Below are positions 17,490 through 26,014 of a DNA stretch of 40,971 bases, in pieces. The DNA is from Opitutus sp. GAS368. GTDB lineage: Bacteria; Verrucomicrobiota; Verrucomicrobiia; Opitutales; UBA953. The notes beneath the pieces are model-generated. The model did no database searches, was not told the origin of the DNA, and saw only the letters and a program-made list of their open reading frames with translations. Location: assembly GCA_945866215.1 (NCBI GenBank), contig CAMBGQ010000014.1, positions 1 to 40,971 on the forward strand. Direction: 5' to 3'. Both the position numbers and the translations under genes were made by a program. Position 1 is the stretch's first letter; each line of letters opens with the position of its first letter.

Positions 17490-18499
17490 GACTGACGCTG
17501 GCTCTCATCGGAATCGTCGCGGCGGTGGGTTTGGTCGCCCAGCCTGCCGGATCCGAACGTGAGCCCGTACGCGTCCGCTTCCGCGCCCTGTCTTTCGATG
17601 AGCCGATTCCGGACGCGAGCTACCTGATGGGCGACCGCCTCCACCGCATCAATATCCCGACAGACGGCTTCACCCCCGAGTACGCCTACGCGGGCCCGAA
17701 TAACCTTCGCTTCGTGACCATCGATCCACGCACGAAAAAAAACCCGAGCCTCTCCCCTGAATTGCAGGCTGCGCTCCAAAGACTGCGCCGAGCCCAGGCC
17801 GCGACCCTCCAGATCTCCCAGGAAAACGAACAGACGACGGAATTTCTCCAGCAGTTCCAACTGCGAACGGGCGAGGATAACCGACCCCCGACCAGCGGCG
17901 ACCTCGCCCAAATCGAAGCCTTACATCGACGCCTTCAGGAACTGGGAGCGGCGCTGGCCGGGAACTTTAAGGAAACCGAAGAAGCCAACCTAGCCGTCTT
18001 GCGGCTGGAAGCGATGCCGGTGCCGGCCACACCGACGGCACCGCAGGCTGGGCCCAAGCAGGCCCTGCTCCCTTCCGCTCCCACCACCGACTGCACATTC
18101 AGCAAAGACGGCAACTATCTCCTCATCTTCTACGCCGCCGGTAACGGCTATCAGGTCATGGTACTGGAAGATAACGCCGGGCTCTTCCCGTTCGGCTCGC
18201 ACCAGTTCATCAATCTTACCGGCAAGGCCATTGAAATCAGGTCGGACGGGCGACGCCTGCCCTTGAAGAGCAATACCCGAGGCACGATTACCAACCTTGG
18301 TGACGACTACGGCTATTCCCTCCGCGAGATCTTTGCCGAAGGCCCCGACGGACTCGCCCCTGGCTACACCTTGCGTACGCTGCGCAATCCAGAGCTCCGC
18401 ACGCTCACCTTCCTGTTACCCGACCCTGGCGACCCGCAAACCATCCGCTGTCGCAGCATCGAAGATACGCGGGCAGCGAAGGCCCCCACGAAACGCTGA
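17486..18499 (+). CDS. secreted partner protein of the pseudopilin-like module, copy 2
   Basis: The protein is 337 aa with a signal peptide (MRLTLALIGIVAAVGLVAQ). It overlaps the giant gene stop by ATGA. It has the same two conserved blocks as its paralogue at 12743-13546: the N-terminal one (VRVRFRALS, then TDGFTPEYAYAG) and the C-terminal one (YQVMVLEDNAGLFPFGSHQFINL). Between them it carries two charged helical stretches (about residues 89-127 and 138-175) with coiled-coil character that copy 1 lacks, and then a Pro/Ala linker. It could be a periplasmic assembly or anchoring partner of the giant protein. The gene ends 1 base before the convergent recJ stop, with no visible terminator. Confidence 0.78.
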   Translation: MRLTLALIGIVAAVGLVAQPAGSEREPVRVRFRALSFDEPIPDASYLMGDRLHRINIPTDGFTPEYAYAGPNNLRFVTIDPRTKKNPSLSPELQAALQRLRRAQAATLQISQENEQTTEFLQQFQLRTGEDNRPPTSGDLAQIEALHRRLQELGAALAGNFKETEEANLAVLRLEAMPVPATPTAPQAGPKQALLPSAPTTDCTFSKDGNYLLIFYAAGNGYQVMVLEDNAGLFPFGSHQFINLTGKAIEIRSDGRRLPLKSNTRGTITNLGDDYGYSLREIFAEGPDGLAPGYTLRTLRNPELRTLTFLLPDPGDPQTIRCRSIEDTRAAKAPTKR

Positions 18500-18500
18500 C

Positions 18501-20213
18501 TCAGGAGCCGTAGCGCCAGTCGAGAATCTCGGCCTGCGGAGTCCGGCGCCCCTGCCAGCGGTTCCATTGCAGTTTAACGGCCATCTCAATCGCCTTGCCG
18601 GGCTCGGGCATACGGTCAGCCATGCGCCAGGCCACGAAACTGAGACGCCGACCACCGCTGAGCGGTAACTGGTGACGAAAATTACCATCGCCAAAAGGCG
18701 TGGGCGGGCGGTCGAAGACGAAGCCCTTGAAACCGAAGACTGGTTCGGGATTCCCTTCCCCGTAGGGCTGCAGGAGATCGAGGTCGTCGAGCAACTGGTC
18801 CGTGACCTCCGCTGGCCTAATCCAGTGCGCGATATCGATATCACGTCCGTCGGCCAAGACGACTCCGGCGAGGCGTTGAGCCTCGACCGCGGCGGCGAAG
18901 CGCGCGCGGAAAGCGTCGACGTCCGCGACGCCGAGCGAGACGCCGACGGCCATCGGGTGCCCCCCATAAGTCTTGAGTAAGTCGGCGCAGGCCTCGAGGG
19001 CATCGACCAAGTTGGTGCCCGGCACGCTGCGGCCGGAGCCCTTGGCGTTATCGCCTTCCTTGCCGAGGACGATGACGGGGCGGTCAAGGGCGCGACAAAT
19101 CTTGCCCGCAGCGATGCCCACGACGCCGGGATGCCAGTCGCCGTGGACGACGTAACCCGCGAGGTCGCCCAGCGCCTTGGCCTGAGCCATGGCCTCTTCA
19201 GTCACCTTCTTGTCGATTTCCTGTCGCTCGCGATTGATCGAATCGAGCTGAGCGGCGTCGCGCAGGCAGTCATCCGGATCGTCGGAAAGCAGCAGACGGA
19301 GCGGTAGCGACGCATCCGCCAGACGGCCGCTGGCGTTGATCCGCGGCCCGATGCGGTAAGAGACGTCGACCGAGGTCAATACCCCGCCCGGCTCCATGCC
19401 GCTGACGGCGATAAGGGCGCGGAGTCCCTGGCGGCGGGCTTCGCCGAGGGCCTTGAGGCCATGGGCAGCGAGGATGCGATTCTCCGTACGAAGCGGGACG
19501 AGGTCCGCAATCGTGCCGAGGGCAGCCAGATCGAGGTAATCCTTTACAGCGATACTCGTGCCGCGTTCGTCGCCAGCGAGACGGAGGACCTTCAGTACAC
19601 CGTGGACAAGTTTGAAGACCAGTCCAGCGGTGCAGAGCGTCTGCCAAGGGGCATCGGCAGCATCGTTGACGCGCGGGTTGACGAGCGTGCAGGTCACGCG
19701 GGATTCCTTGGCCACATGGTGATCGACCACAATCACGTCGACCCCTTCGGCTTGGAGCCGTTCGACTTCCAGCTTCGAATTAGTCCCACAGTCCAGAGCG
19801 ACGAAGAGCTGGGGCTTGGCTTCGGCCAGCACGCGCTCCAAGGCGGCCATCGAGAGGCCATACCCTTCCTCCAGGCGACGCGGGACGAAGTATTCCGGAT
19901 GCGCACCTAGCCGCCGGAGGAAGTGGACGAGCATCGTTGTGCTCGAGACGCCATCGACGTCGTAGTCACCCAGGATAGCGATGCGCTCCCCCTTAGCAGC
20001 TGCGGCGACGAGACGTTCGGCGGCATCGCGCAGGCCGCCGACCGCAAACGGATCGGAGACGTGGGCGAGCTGGGGGCGGAGATGACGCTCCGCCTCAGCC
20101 TCGTCCGCAAAGTGACGGGTAAGGACGGCGGCCAGGGGTTCGCTAACCCCCAGCGTGGCGGCGAACCGACGGGTAAGCCCGGCGTCCGCTACCCGGTGAG
20201 ACCAGGCGGCCAT
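18501..20213 (-). CDS. recJ: single-stranded-DNA-specific 5'-3' exonuclease RecJ
   Basis: The protein is 570 aa, near the usual RecJ length. DHH-family motifs are all visible: DYDVDG (83-88), DCGTN (141-145), VVDHHV (163-167) and a later conserved Asp in ALGTIADLVPL. The DHHA1 part has GSGRSVPG (392-399) and GGHPMAVG (417-424), then the C-terminal OB-like domain. RecJ degrades single-stranded DNA 5' to 3' with Mn2+/Mg2+ in RecF-pathway recombination and mismatch or base excision repair, in the cytoplasm. It starts 12 bases after the secDF stop on the same strand, so it may be cotranscribed with yajC-secDF. The AGGAGG beside its start is on the opposite strand and is not its ribosome binding site. 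Confidence 0.95.
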   Translation of the reverse strand: MAAWSHRVADAGLTRRFAATLGVSEPLAAVLTRHFADEAEAERHLRPQLAHVSDPFAVGGLRDAAERLVAAAAKGERIAILGDYDVDGVSSTTMLVHFLRRLGAHPEYFVPRRLEEGYGLSMAALERVLAEAKPQLFVALDCGTNSKLEVERLQAEGVDVIVVDHHVAKESRVTCTLVNPRVNDAADAPWQTLCTAGLVFKLVHGVLKVLRLAGDERGTSIAVKDYLDLAALGTIADLVPLRTENRILAAHGLKALGEARRQGLRALIAVSGMEPGGVLTSVDVSYRIGPRINASGRLADASLPLRLLLSDDPDDCLRDAAQLDSINRERQEIDKKVTEEAMAQAKALGDLAGYVVHGDWHPGVVGIAAGKICRALDRPVIVLGKEGDNAKGSGRSVPGTNLVDALEACADLLKTYGGHPMAVGVSLGVADVDAFRARFAAAVEAQRLAGVVLADGRDIDIAHWIRPAEVTDQLLDDLDLLQPYGEGNPEPVFGFKGFVFDRPPTPFGDGNFRHQLPLSGGRRLSFVAWRMADRMPEPGKAIEMAVKLQWNRWQGRRTPQAEILDWRYGS

Positions 20214-20225
20214 AGGAGGACGCGC

Positions 20226-22943
20226 TCAGGCCTCCTTATCGGAGCCAGCCTCCCAGGAGTAGGTGCGCGGGAGTTCCGCGGCATCGACGCCCTTACGTTC
20301 ACCCTTGTGCCACCAGTAGAAGACGGGGCTCGCGATGAAAATGGAGGAGAAAGTTCCGGTGAGCACGCCGTAGATGAAGATCTCGCCGTACAGGCGGACG
20401 TCGCCGGCGCCGAAGGCCCAGAGGGCGACGGCGCAGAGGAAGACCGTCGCGGAAGTCAGGATCGTACGGGAAAGCGTGCGGTTGATGGCGAAGTGGATGA
20501 TGTCGCGAAGAGAGCGACCCGGGTTCGACTGCAGTTCTTCGCGGATACGGTCGAAGACGACAATCGTGTCGTTAATCGAGTAGCCGATAATCAGCAGGAT
20601 CGCCGCGATGAGGGTCGCGTTGAACTGGCCGCCGAAGAACACGAACAGCGCAATCGTCATTAGCACGTCGTGCAAGGTGGCCACCATCGCAGCGACGCCG
20701 AAACCCGTCTCAAAGCGCAGGGAGACGTAGATGCCGATCCCCAGTAGGGCCAGAGCGACGGACCAGATGGCATGGGAACGTAGCTCGCTACTGACGGAAC
20801 CGCCGATGGCTTCCTTGGAGAGCATAAGCTTATCGACGGAGGCAGTCCGGTCCTTGAGGATGTCAGGGTTCTTGGCCTGAATGGCGCCGACGATGGCCGC
20901 GACGTTGGCGAACTCGCCCTTGGACTTGTCCTTGGTGAGCTCGGTCTCGATACGGAGAGTCGGTTCACCTCCGCCCACCGGGGTCTGCACGGTGACGGTG
21001 GTATCGGCCAGACCAATGGAGGTCGCCAGCGCGGTAATCTTACCCGTGTCGACCTTGGCGCCGGGGGCGATGGCCACGAGGGCGGATTCGCCACCTCGGA
21101 AATCCTTACCGAAGGCTTCCTTGCCCTTGTAGGCGAGCTCGCCGAGACCGAGGGCGATGATGACCCAAGAGGCGATGAAGGCGACTCGGGCGAAGTTGAG
21201 GAATGGGATATCAAGGGTCGGCTTGAAGACCGGGAGACCAAAGACGCGCGTCATCACGCCGCGGGAGATGGCCAGCTCCTGCAGGCCACGGCAAGTCACG
21301 AGGGACGTAAACACCGTGGTGAAGATACCGATGGTCAACGTGATACCGAAGCCTCGGATCGGGCCTGAGCCCATGAACACGAGGATGAGGGCGGTCAGCA
21401 ACGTCGTCAGATTGGCGTCGATGATCGTCCAGGTCGCACGGGCGTAACCCTCGCTCAAGGCGACGGATCGGTCCTTGCCCAAGGCGGCCTCTTCGCGGAC
21501 GCGCTCAAAGATGAGAATGTTCGCATCGACGGCCATGCCGAGCGTGAGCACAAGCGCGGCGACACCGGGCAACGTGATCGTGGCGCCGAAGTAGGCCAAG
21601 GCACCGAGGATCATCACCAGGTTGAGAATCATGCCCAGGATGGCGATGAAGCCGCCCCAGACGTAGAACCCGACCATGAAGAAGACGACAAGGCCGACGG
21701 CCACGAGGGAGGCCACCACGGACTTGCCTTGGGCGTCCTTCGCGAGCGAAGGGCCGACGGAGGTCACGTCCTGAGTGATGAGCGGGAACTCGAGCGGGTT
21801 GTTGAGCACGTTGGCGAGCTCGACGGCCTCTTCGCGGGAGAACGAACCCGTGATGGTCGCGCCGGTGCTGCGGATGGCTTCACGCACGGTCGGGGCCGAC
21901 TGGAGCTTTCCGTCGAGCACGATGGCGAGCTGGCCGATAGAACGGGAGTTGCCCTCGGCGATTTTCGCGGTGAGGTCGCCGAACTTCTTGGAACCCTCAT
22001 CGGTGAACTTCATGTCCACGTAGAAGGAGATGCCATCATCGGAGCGACCGGAGGCGGACTTGATAATCTTACCGGTGGCGTCAGCAGCCTTGCGGACGTA
22101 GTAACGATTGATGGTAATCTCGCCGGAGCGGCTGTCGACGTCGCGGAGCGTGAGGACCTCGTAGGACGAGATCGCCGAGGCAGCCCCCAGCATCGGATCG
22201 ACGGGCAGCGAACGGAGGGAACGCTCGCGGTCGGTCTCGGCAGGGCGCTCGGTGCGGTGCACCTGACGGAACTCGAGCTTCGCGGGCTTTTTCAAGGCGT
22301 CGATGACATCGGGGTTGTTGGCAGCGTCTTCACCAGGGAGCTGGACCTCGAGGGAGAGGACGCCTACTGGGCGGATTACCGGCTCGGCGACGCCGAACTG
22401 ATTGACGCGCTGTTCCATGACCTGGATGGCCTGATTAACCATATCAGCGGCGGAGACGTTGGACTTATCGCCGGCACCCTTCTCGCCAGACTCCGCGCCG
22501 GTTGGGTCGACCTTGAGCGTGAAGGACACCCCACCCTGCAGGTCGAGGCCGAGCTTGAGGCGACCTTGGGAGGAAACCAGGAGCTGCTTGAGGACGATGC
22601 TATTACGCTTGGCTTGATCCGGCTCGCGAACGATCTGCGCTTCGGTGAAGAAGAACGGACGGAAATCCACCGGAGCGGCACGGCCGCGGCCTTCGCCGAT
22701 GTCACGGAGCGCTTGGAAGTAGGAGACCGACTTCTTGTCGGCGGCGACGGCGGCGTCCTTGTAATACTTTACGCGCTCGAGGGCTTCAGTGTGGAGCTTA
22801 TCGAATTCGGGCTGCTGCGCGATGACCTGCGCGGGTACGAACTGATCGAGAGGAATCGGAGCGATCGGGTGAACCTCGAACCAGGCGACTGCCAGGGCGA
22901 CGAGCGAAACCGCGATCTTCCAGAACCAAGTCCTGGATGTCAT
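20226..22943 (-). CDS. secDF: fused protein translocase subunit SecDF
   Basis: The protein is 905 aa, a natural fusion of SecD (about residues 1-565) and SecF (about 570-905). SecD shows an N-terminal membrane helix, LGLDLQGGVSF (131-141), the periplasmic P1 region and a cluster of helices. SecF begins near FLNFARVAFIASW, has GKDFRGG (around residue 614), where most SecF proteins have DFTGG-like sequence, and GYSINDTIVVFDRIREEL (about 787-804). SecDF uses the proton gradient to pull secreted proteins through SecYEG. It follows yajC by 31 bases, the classical yajC-secD-secF order. Fusions of this kind occur in several phyla. Confidence 0.95.
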   Translation of the reverse strand: MTSRTWFWKIAVSLVALAVAWFEVHPIAPIPLDQFVPAQVIAQQPEFDKLHTEALERVKYYKDAAVAADKKSVSYFQALRDIGEGRGRAAPVDFRPFFFTEAQIVREPDQAKRNSIVLKQLLVSSQGRLKLGLDLQGGVSFTLKVDPTGAESGEKGAGDKSNVSAADMVNQAIQVMEQRVNQFGVAEPVIRPVGVLSLEVQLPGEDAANNPDVIDALKKPAKLEFRQVHRTERPAETDRERSLRSLPVDPMLGAASAISSYEVLTLRDVDSRSGEITINRYYVRKAADATGKIIKSASGRSDDGISFYVDMKFTDEGSKKFGDLTAKIAEGNSRSIGQLAIVLDGKLQSAPTVREAIRSTGATITGSFSREEAVELANVLNNPLEFPLITQDVTSVGPSLAKDAQGKSVVASLVAVGLVVFFMVGFYVWGGFIAILGMILNLVMILGALAYFGATITLPGVAALVLTLGMAVDANILIFERVREEAALGKDRSVALSEGYARATWTIIDANLTTLLTALILVFMGSGPIRGFGITLTIGIFTTVFTSLVTCRGLQELAISRGVMTRVFGLPVFKPTLDIPFLNFARVAFIASWVIIALGLGELAYKGKEAFGKDFRGGESALVAIAPGAKVDTGKITALATSIGLADTTVTVQTPVGGGEPTLRIETELTKDKSKGEFANVAAIVGAIQAKNPDILKDRTASVDKLMLSKEAIGGSVSSELRSHAIWSVALALLGIGIYVSLRFETGFGVAAMVATLHDVLMTIALFVFFGGQFNATLIAAILLIIGYSINDTIVVFDRIREELQSNPGRSLRDIIHFAINRTLSRTILTSATVFLCAVALWAFGAGDVRLYGEIFIYGVLTGTFSSIFIASPVFYWWHKGERKGVDAAELPRTYSWEAGSDKEA

Positions 22944-22974
22944 TGTGTCAGGGTCGGATTAGGGGTGAATGACC

Positions 22975-23325
22975 TCAGGCCTTGACGATGGCGTCGGTGT
23001 CCTTGCCCATGATGGCGGATTTGTGGACGACCAGACGGCCAGAATCGATTTCGAGGGTGATGCGATCATCCTTGAAAGAGACGACACGACCGTAGATGCC
23101 GCCGGCGGCGAGGACCTTATCGCCTACCGAGAGTTGGGATTGAAGCTTCTCGAGCTCCTTCTGGCGCTTGCGCTGGGGGGCGAAGAGCAGGAAATACATG
23201 CCCAGGAAAAGAAGCGCATACATGATCAGAATGCTCCAACCGCCACCCTGCTGATCGCCGGCACCAGCTCCCGCTGCTGGCGACTGCGCAAGTACTTGAA
23301 TGATAATAGTTTGGATGATATTCAT
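22975..23325 (-). CDS. yajC: preprotein translocase accessory subunit YajC
   Basis: The protein is 116 aa with one membrane helix (about residues 30-47, ILIMYALLFLGMYFLLF) followed by APQRKRQKELEKLQSQLSVGDKV, the typical YajC signature, and a small beta-rich cytoplasmic domain (GGIYGRVVSFKDDRITLEI). YajC associates with SecDF at the inner membrane translocon. It is the first gene of yajC-secDF, possibly with recJ. It diverges from kup across a 129-base gap. The N-terminus is preceded by an A-rich leader without a Shine-Dalgarno motif. Confidence 0.93.
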   Translation of the reverse strand: MNIIQTIIIQVLAQSPAAGAGAGDQQGGGWSILIMYALLFLGMYFLLFAPQRKRQKELEKLQSQLSVGDKVLAAGGIYGRVVSFKDDRITLEIDSGRLVVHKSAIMGKDTDAIVKA

Positions 23326-23334
23326 TGTTCTTAT

Positions 23335-23367
23335 TGTTTGGAAAGGGGTGCCCTGAATGTTTGGAAA
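23335..23367. repeat. short direct repeats upstream of yajC
   Basis: TGTTTGGAAA occurs at 23335-23344 and again at 23358-23367, 23 bases apart start to start, which is about two helical turns. The copies lie 10-42 bases upstream of the yajC start. They could be a tandem regulator site or chance. Confidence 0.3.
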
Positions 23368-23454
23368 TGCGATTTAAGGGTAAAAAAGCAAGCCCCGGCG
23401 CGTCCCGATTGGCTTTGATTACCCCCCAGGACCTGTCAGTGTGAATAACTCTCC

Positions 23455-25479
23455 ATGAGCCAGCCTGCCCAGGAGCCGATTGAAGGCTCCGCCCCCGTCA
23501 AACCCCTCACTGTGGCGGCCACTATCGCTGCACTGGGCGTGGTCTTCGGTGACATCGGGACCAGCCCGCTCTACGCCTTTAAAGAATGCCTCCGGGTCAA
23601 GGACGCCGATTCTAACTTCTTGGGCTCCTCCCAAGTCGTCCCGATCCTGTCCCTGATCATCTGGTCGCTCATCTTCGTGGTGATGGTCAAATATGTCCTC
23701 TTGGTCATGGAAGCCAACGAGGAGGGCGAAGGCGGTATCATGACCCTCGTCTCCCTCGCATCCGCCAAGGACAAGGAAAAGCGGCAGCACCGAAGCTTCC
23801 TCGTCCTCCTCGGTGTCTTCGGAGCCGCCCTTCTCTATGGCGACGGCGTCATCACCCCGGCCATCTCGGTCGTATCGGCACTGGAAGGCGTCAAGGAGGC
23901 CAACGAGCGCCTGCACGGCCCCCTCTCCGCCGGCTTCCTCAAATACTTCATTCCGACCGCCGCGGTCCTGATCCTCGTTGGTATCTTCTGGCTCCAGAAG
24001 ATTGGCACCGGCCGCGTCGGCATGTATTTTGGGCCCATCACGATGGTGTGGTTCGCCGTGATTGGTGGCCTCGGCATCCTCTCATTGGTCCAGAACCATG
24101 AAATCTTGGGTCAAATCCTGTGGTCCTTCAATCCGCTGGAGGGCATCGGCCTGCTTATCACCCAGCCTGGCCTGGGCATCCTGATCCTCGGCGCGGTCTT
24201 CCTTTCCGTCACGGGTGCCGAGGCGCTCTACGCCGACATGGGCCACTTCGGCCAGAAGCCGATTCGGATGGCGTGGTGCGTCATCGTCTTCCCTGCCCTC
24301 ATCCTGAACTACCTCGGTCAGGGCGCTTGGGCTCTCGCTCACCCAGCCGAACTCCTGGTACCCGGCTTCAACCCTTTCTTCAATATGGCGCCAGGCTGGG
24401 CCCAGATCCCGCTGGTCATCATCGCTACCCTCGCGGCCATCATCGCCTCGCAGGCCCTCATCGCCGGTGCGTTCTCCATCACCATGCAAGCGATCCACCT
24501 GAATTATCTGCCGCGCATGCGCATCGTGCATACGTCGGACCAGATATCGGGCCAAGTCTACGTCCCGGTTGTCAACTGGCTGCTCATGACCGGCTCCATC
24601 TACCTGGTGCTGTATTACGAGACTTCCGAAAAACTCGCCAGCGCCTACGGCATCGCGGTGAGCCTGACGATGCTGGTGACGACCATCCTGTTCGGACAAT
24701 ATCTCCGCCAGAAGATGAACATCCGCACCGCCGGCGCCTACGCCCTGCTCGCCCCCTTTATCCTGCTGGAGGCCCTCTTTGTCCTCGGTAACGCCCACAA
24801 AATACTTCCCAACGGCTGGATGCCCCTGCTCGTGGGCATCATCGTCTACTACCTGATGGCCGTCTGGAACAAGGGCCGCATCGCCATGAAGCAGAAGATG
24901 AATGAAGGCGAGACCACCGGCGATTTCGAGAACTTCCTGGATAGCGTCGAAGACCGCTTCGTGGCGGGCAAATTCGCCCGCGTGAAGGGTACCGCGGTCT
25001 ACTTGGCGGGCTCCACCAAGTCGGTACCGATGGCCCTGGCGCATAACCTCAAGCACAACCGCGTCCTCCACGAAAACATCATTATGGTGACGCTCAAGGT
25101 CGATGAGAACCGGGCGATTGTCGCGGAGGCCGACCGTGTGAGCTTCCAGACCCGCGGTCCAAAATTCTGCAAAGTCGATAGCCATGAGGAGTTCCCGTCC
25201 GTGCTCAGCGTCACCGGTCGCTTCGGCTTCCGCGAGAAGCAGGACGTCTTCCCCGTGCTCGAGGCCGCCTACAAGGAGCTGGGCATCACCCCCAACCCGC
25301 TCGAGACCACCTACTTCCTGAGCCGCGAGACCATTGTCCGCGCGACGTCCGGCTTCTCGCTGAACGCCGTCCAAGAAAAAGTCTTTGAGGTGCTCAACCG
25401 CAACTCCCTGTCGGCGACAGCCTACTTCAACCTGCCACCGGGCCGCGTGGTCGAGCTCGGCATGCAGGTCGAGCTTTGA
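23455..25479 (+). CDS. kup: KUP-family potassium uptake protein
   Basis: The protein is 674 aa, slightly longer than E. coli Kup. The family signature GVVFGDIGTSPLYA is at residues 28-41. It is followed by about 12 membrane segments with ALLYGDGVITPAISV, GAEALYADMGHFG and a C-terminal cytoplasmic domain of about 200 residues (FVLGNAHKILPNGWMPLL and onward to KVFEVLNRN). Kup proteins import K+ with H+ across the inner membrane and are important at low pH or osmotic stress. It is monocistronic by appearance: divergent from yajC and convergent with the lipoprotein gene. Low-affinity K+ transport is family knowledge. Confidence 0.95.
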   Translation: MSQPAQEPIEGSAPVKPLTVAATIAALGVVFGDIGTSPLYAFKECLRVKDADSNFLGSSQVVPILSLIIWSLIFVVMVKYVLLVMEANEEGEGGIMTLVSLASAKDKEKRQHRSFLVLLGVFGAALLYGDGVITPAISVVSALEGVKEANERLHGPLSAGFLKYFIPTAAVLILVGIFWLQKIGTGRVGMYFGPITMVWFAVIGGLGILSLVQNHEILGQILWSFNPLEGIGLLITQPGLGILILGAVFLSVTGAEALYADMGHFGQKPIRMAWCVIVFPALILNYLGQGAWALAHPAELLVPGFNPFFNMAPGWAQIPLVIIATLAAIIASQALIAGAFSITMQAIHLNYLPRMRIVHTSDQISGQVYVPVVNWLLMTGSIYLVLYYETSEKLASAYGIAVSLTMLVTTILFGQYLRQKMNIRTAGAYALLAPFILLEALFVLGNAHKILPNGWMPLLVGIIVYYLMAVWNKGRIAMKQKMNEGETTGDFENFLDSVEDRFVAGKFARVKGTAVYLAGSTKSVPMALAHNLKHNRVLHENIIMVTLKVDENRAIVAEADRVSFQTRGPKFCKVDSHEEFPSVLSVTGRFGFREKQDVFPVLEAAYKELGITPNPLETTYFLSRETIVRATSGFSLNAVQEKVFEVLNRNSLSATAYFNLPPGRVVELGMQVEL

Positions 25480-25505
25480 GGCCTCCGCTCAGCGCGGCGC
25501 CTCAA
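25476..25505. terminator. hairpin across convergent stops of kup and the lipoprotein gene
   Basis: TTGAGGC (25476-25482) pairs with GCCTCAA (25499-25505) and includes both stop codon regions. No U-tract follows on the kup side. It could act as a bidirectional terminator or protect 3' ends. Confidence 0.35.
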
Positions 25506-26004
25506 CCTTAAAGACGAACGCCTGCTTGCACGGGTGGTTCTCCTCGTCGCCCATCTCGCGCGGCGTCGTAATGACGCAGACACCGCCGAGCTGCTCCCAG
25601 GGCAGGAGATCCGGCCAACCGAGCAGCATAATCTTCGAACCGGGCGTCGGACGGAGCACGCGCGAGCGCACCTGCGGACCGGGCCAGCCATAGGAAATAA
25701 GATACATCGAGCGTCCGTCAGCGGAACGGGTGAAGCGGAAGGAGCCTTCGATGGGTGTAGCGCCAGGACGAACCCCCACGACGGACTCGCCGTTCACGTC
25801 GAGCCACTCCTCGACATAGACAAACTGCTTGATGGTTTCCTCGTCGACGGGATTGACGTTCTGATACTGATCCGAGGCCGAATGGCCGGCGACGGCGTCT
25901 TCGATAAGATGCACTAAAGCCTCCTCAGGGGAACGCGGGGACGACGAGGTGCAACCGGCGAGGCCGAGGGCGAGGCAAAGGGCTGCGAGGAGTCGGGCAG
26001 CCAT
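25489..26004 (-). CDS. small lipoprotein of unknown function
   Basis: The protein is 171 aa. The signal peptide MAARLLAALCLALG ends in a lipobox LAGC (Cys18 would be lipidated). After the lipid site comes a Ser/Pro stretch (TSSSPRSPEE), then a compact domain with SFRFTRSADGRSMYLISYGWPG and a C-terminal GVCVITTPREMG block. No catalytic motif is seen. It lies 10 bases downstream of carA and may be cotranscribed by read-through, although a functional link is not apparent. It is anchored in the inner or outer membrane facing the periplasm. I do not recognise the family. Confidence 0.8.
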   Translation of the reverse strand: MAARLLAALCLALGLAGCTSSSPRSPEEALVHLIEDAVAGHSASDQYQNVNPVDEETIKQFVYVEEWLDVNGESVVGVRPGATPIEGSFRFTRSADGRSMYLISYGWPGPQVRSRVLRPTPGSKIMLLGWPDLLPWEQLGGVCVITTPREMGDEENHPCKQAFVFKVEAPR

Positions 26005-26014
26005 GACTTCGGGC

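Larger units (their letters stand above)
8608..18499 (+). repeat. tandem duplication of a two-gene pseudopilin-like module
   Basis: Unit 1 is 8608-13546 and unit 2 is 13638-18499. Each is a giant prepilin-like gene followed by an overlapping gene for a secreted partner. Both members are paralogous between units at protein level, with the same order of conserved blocks, but DNA identity is low by eye, so this is an ancient duplication rather than a recent repeat. Confidence 0.8.

Noticed and set aside
20214-20220. AGGAGG next to the recJ start as a ribosome binding site
   Set aside because: It is on the plus strand, while recJ is read on the minus strand, where the sequence is CCTCCT.
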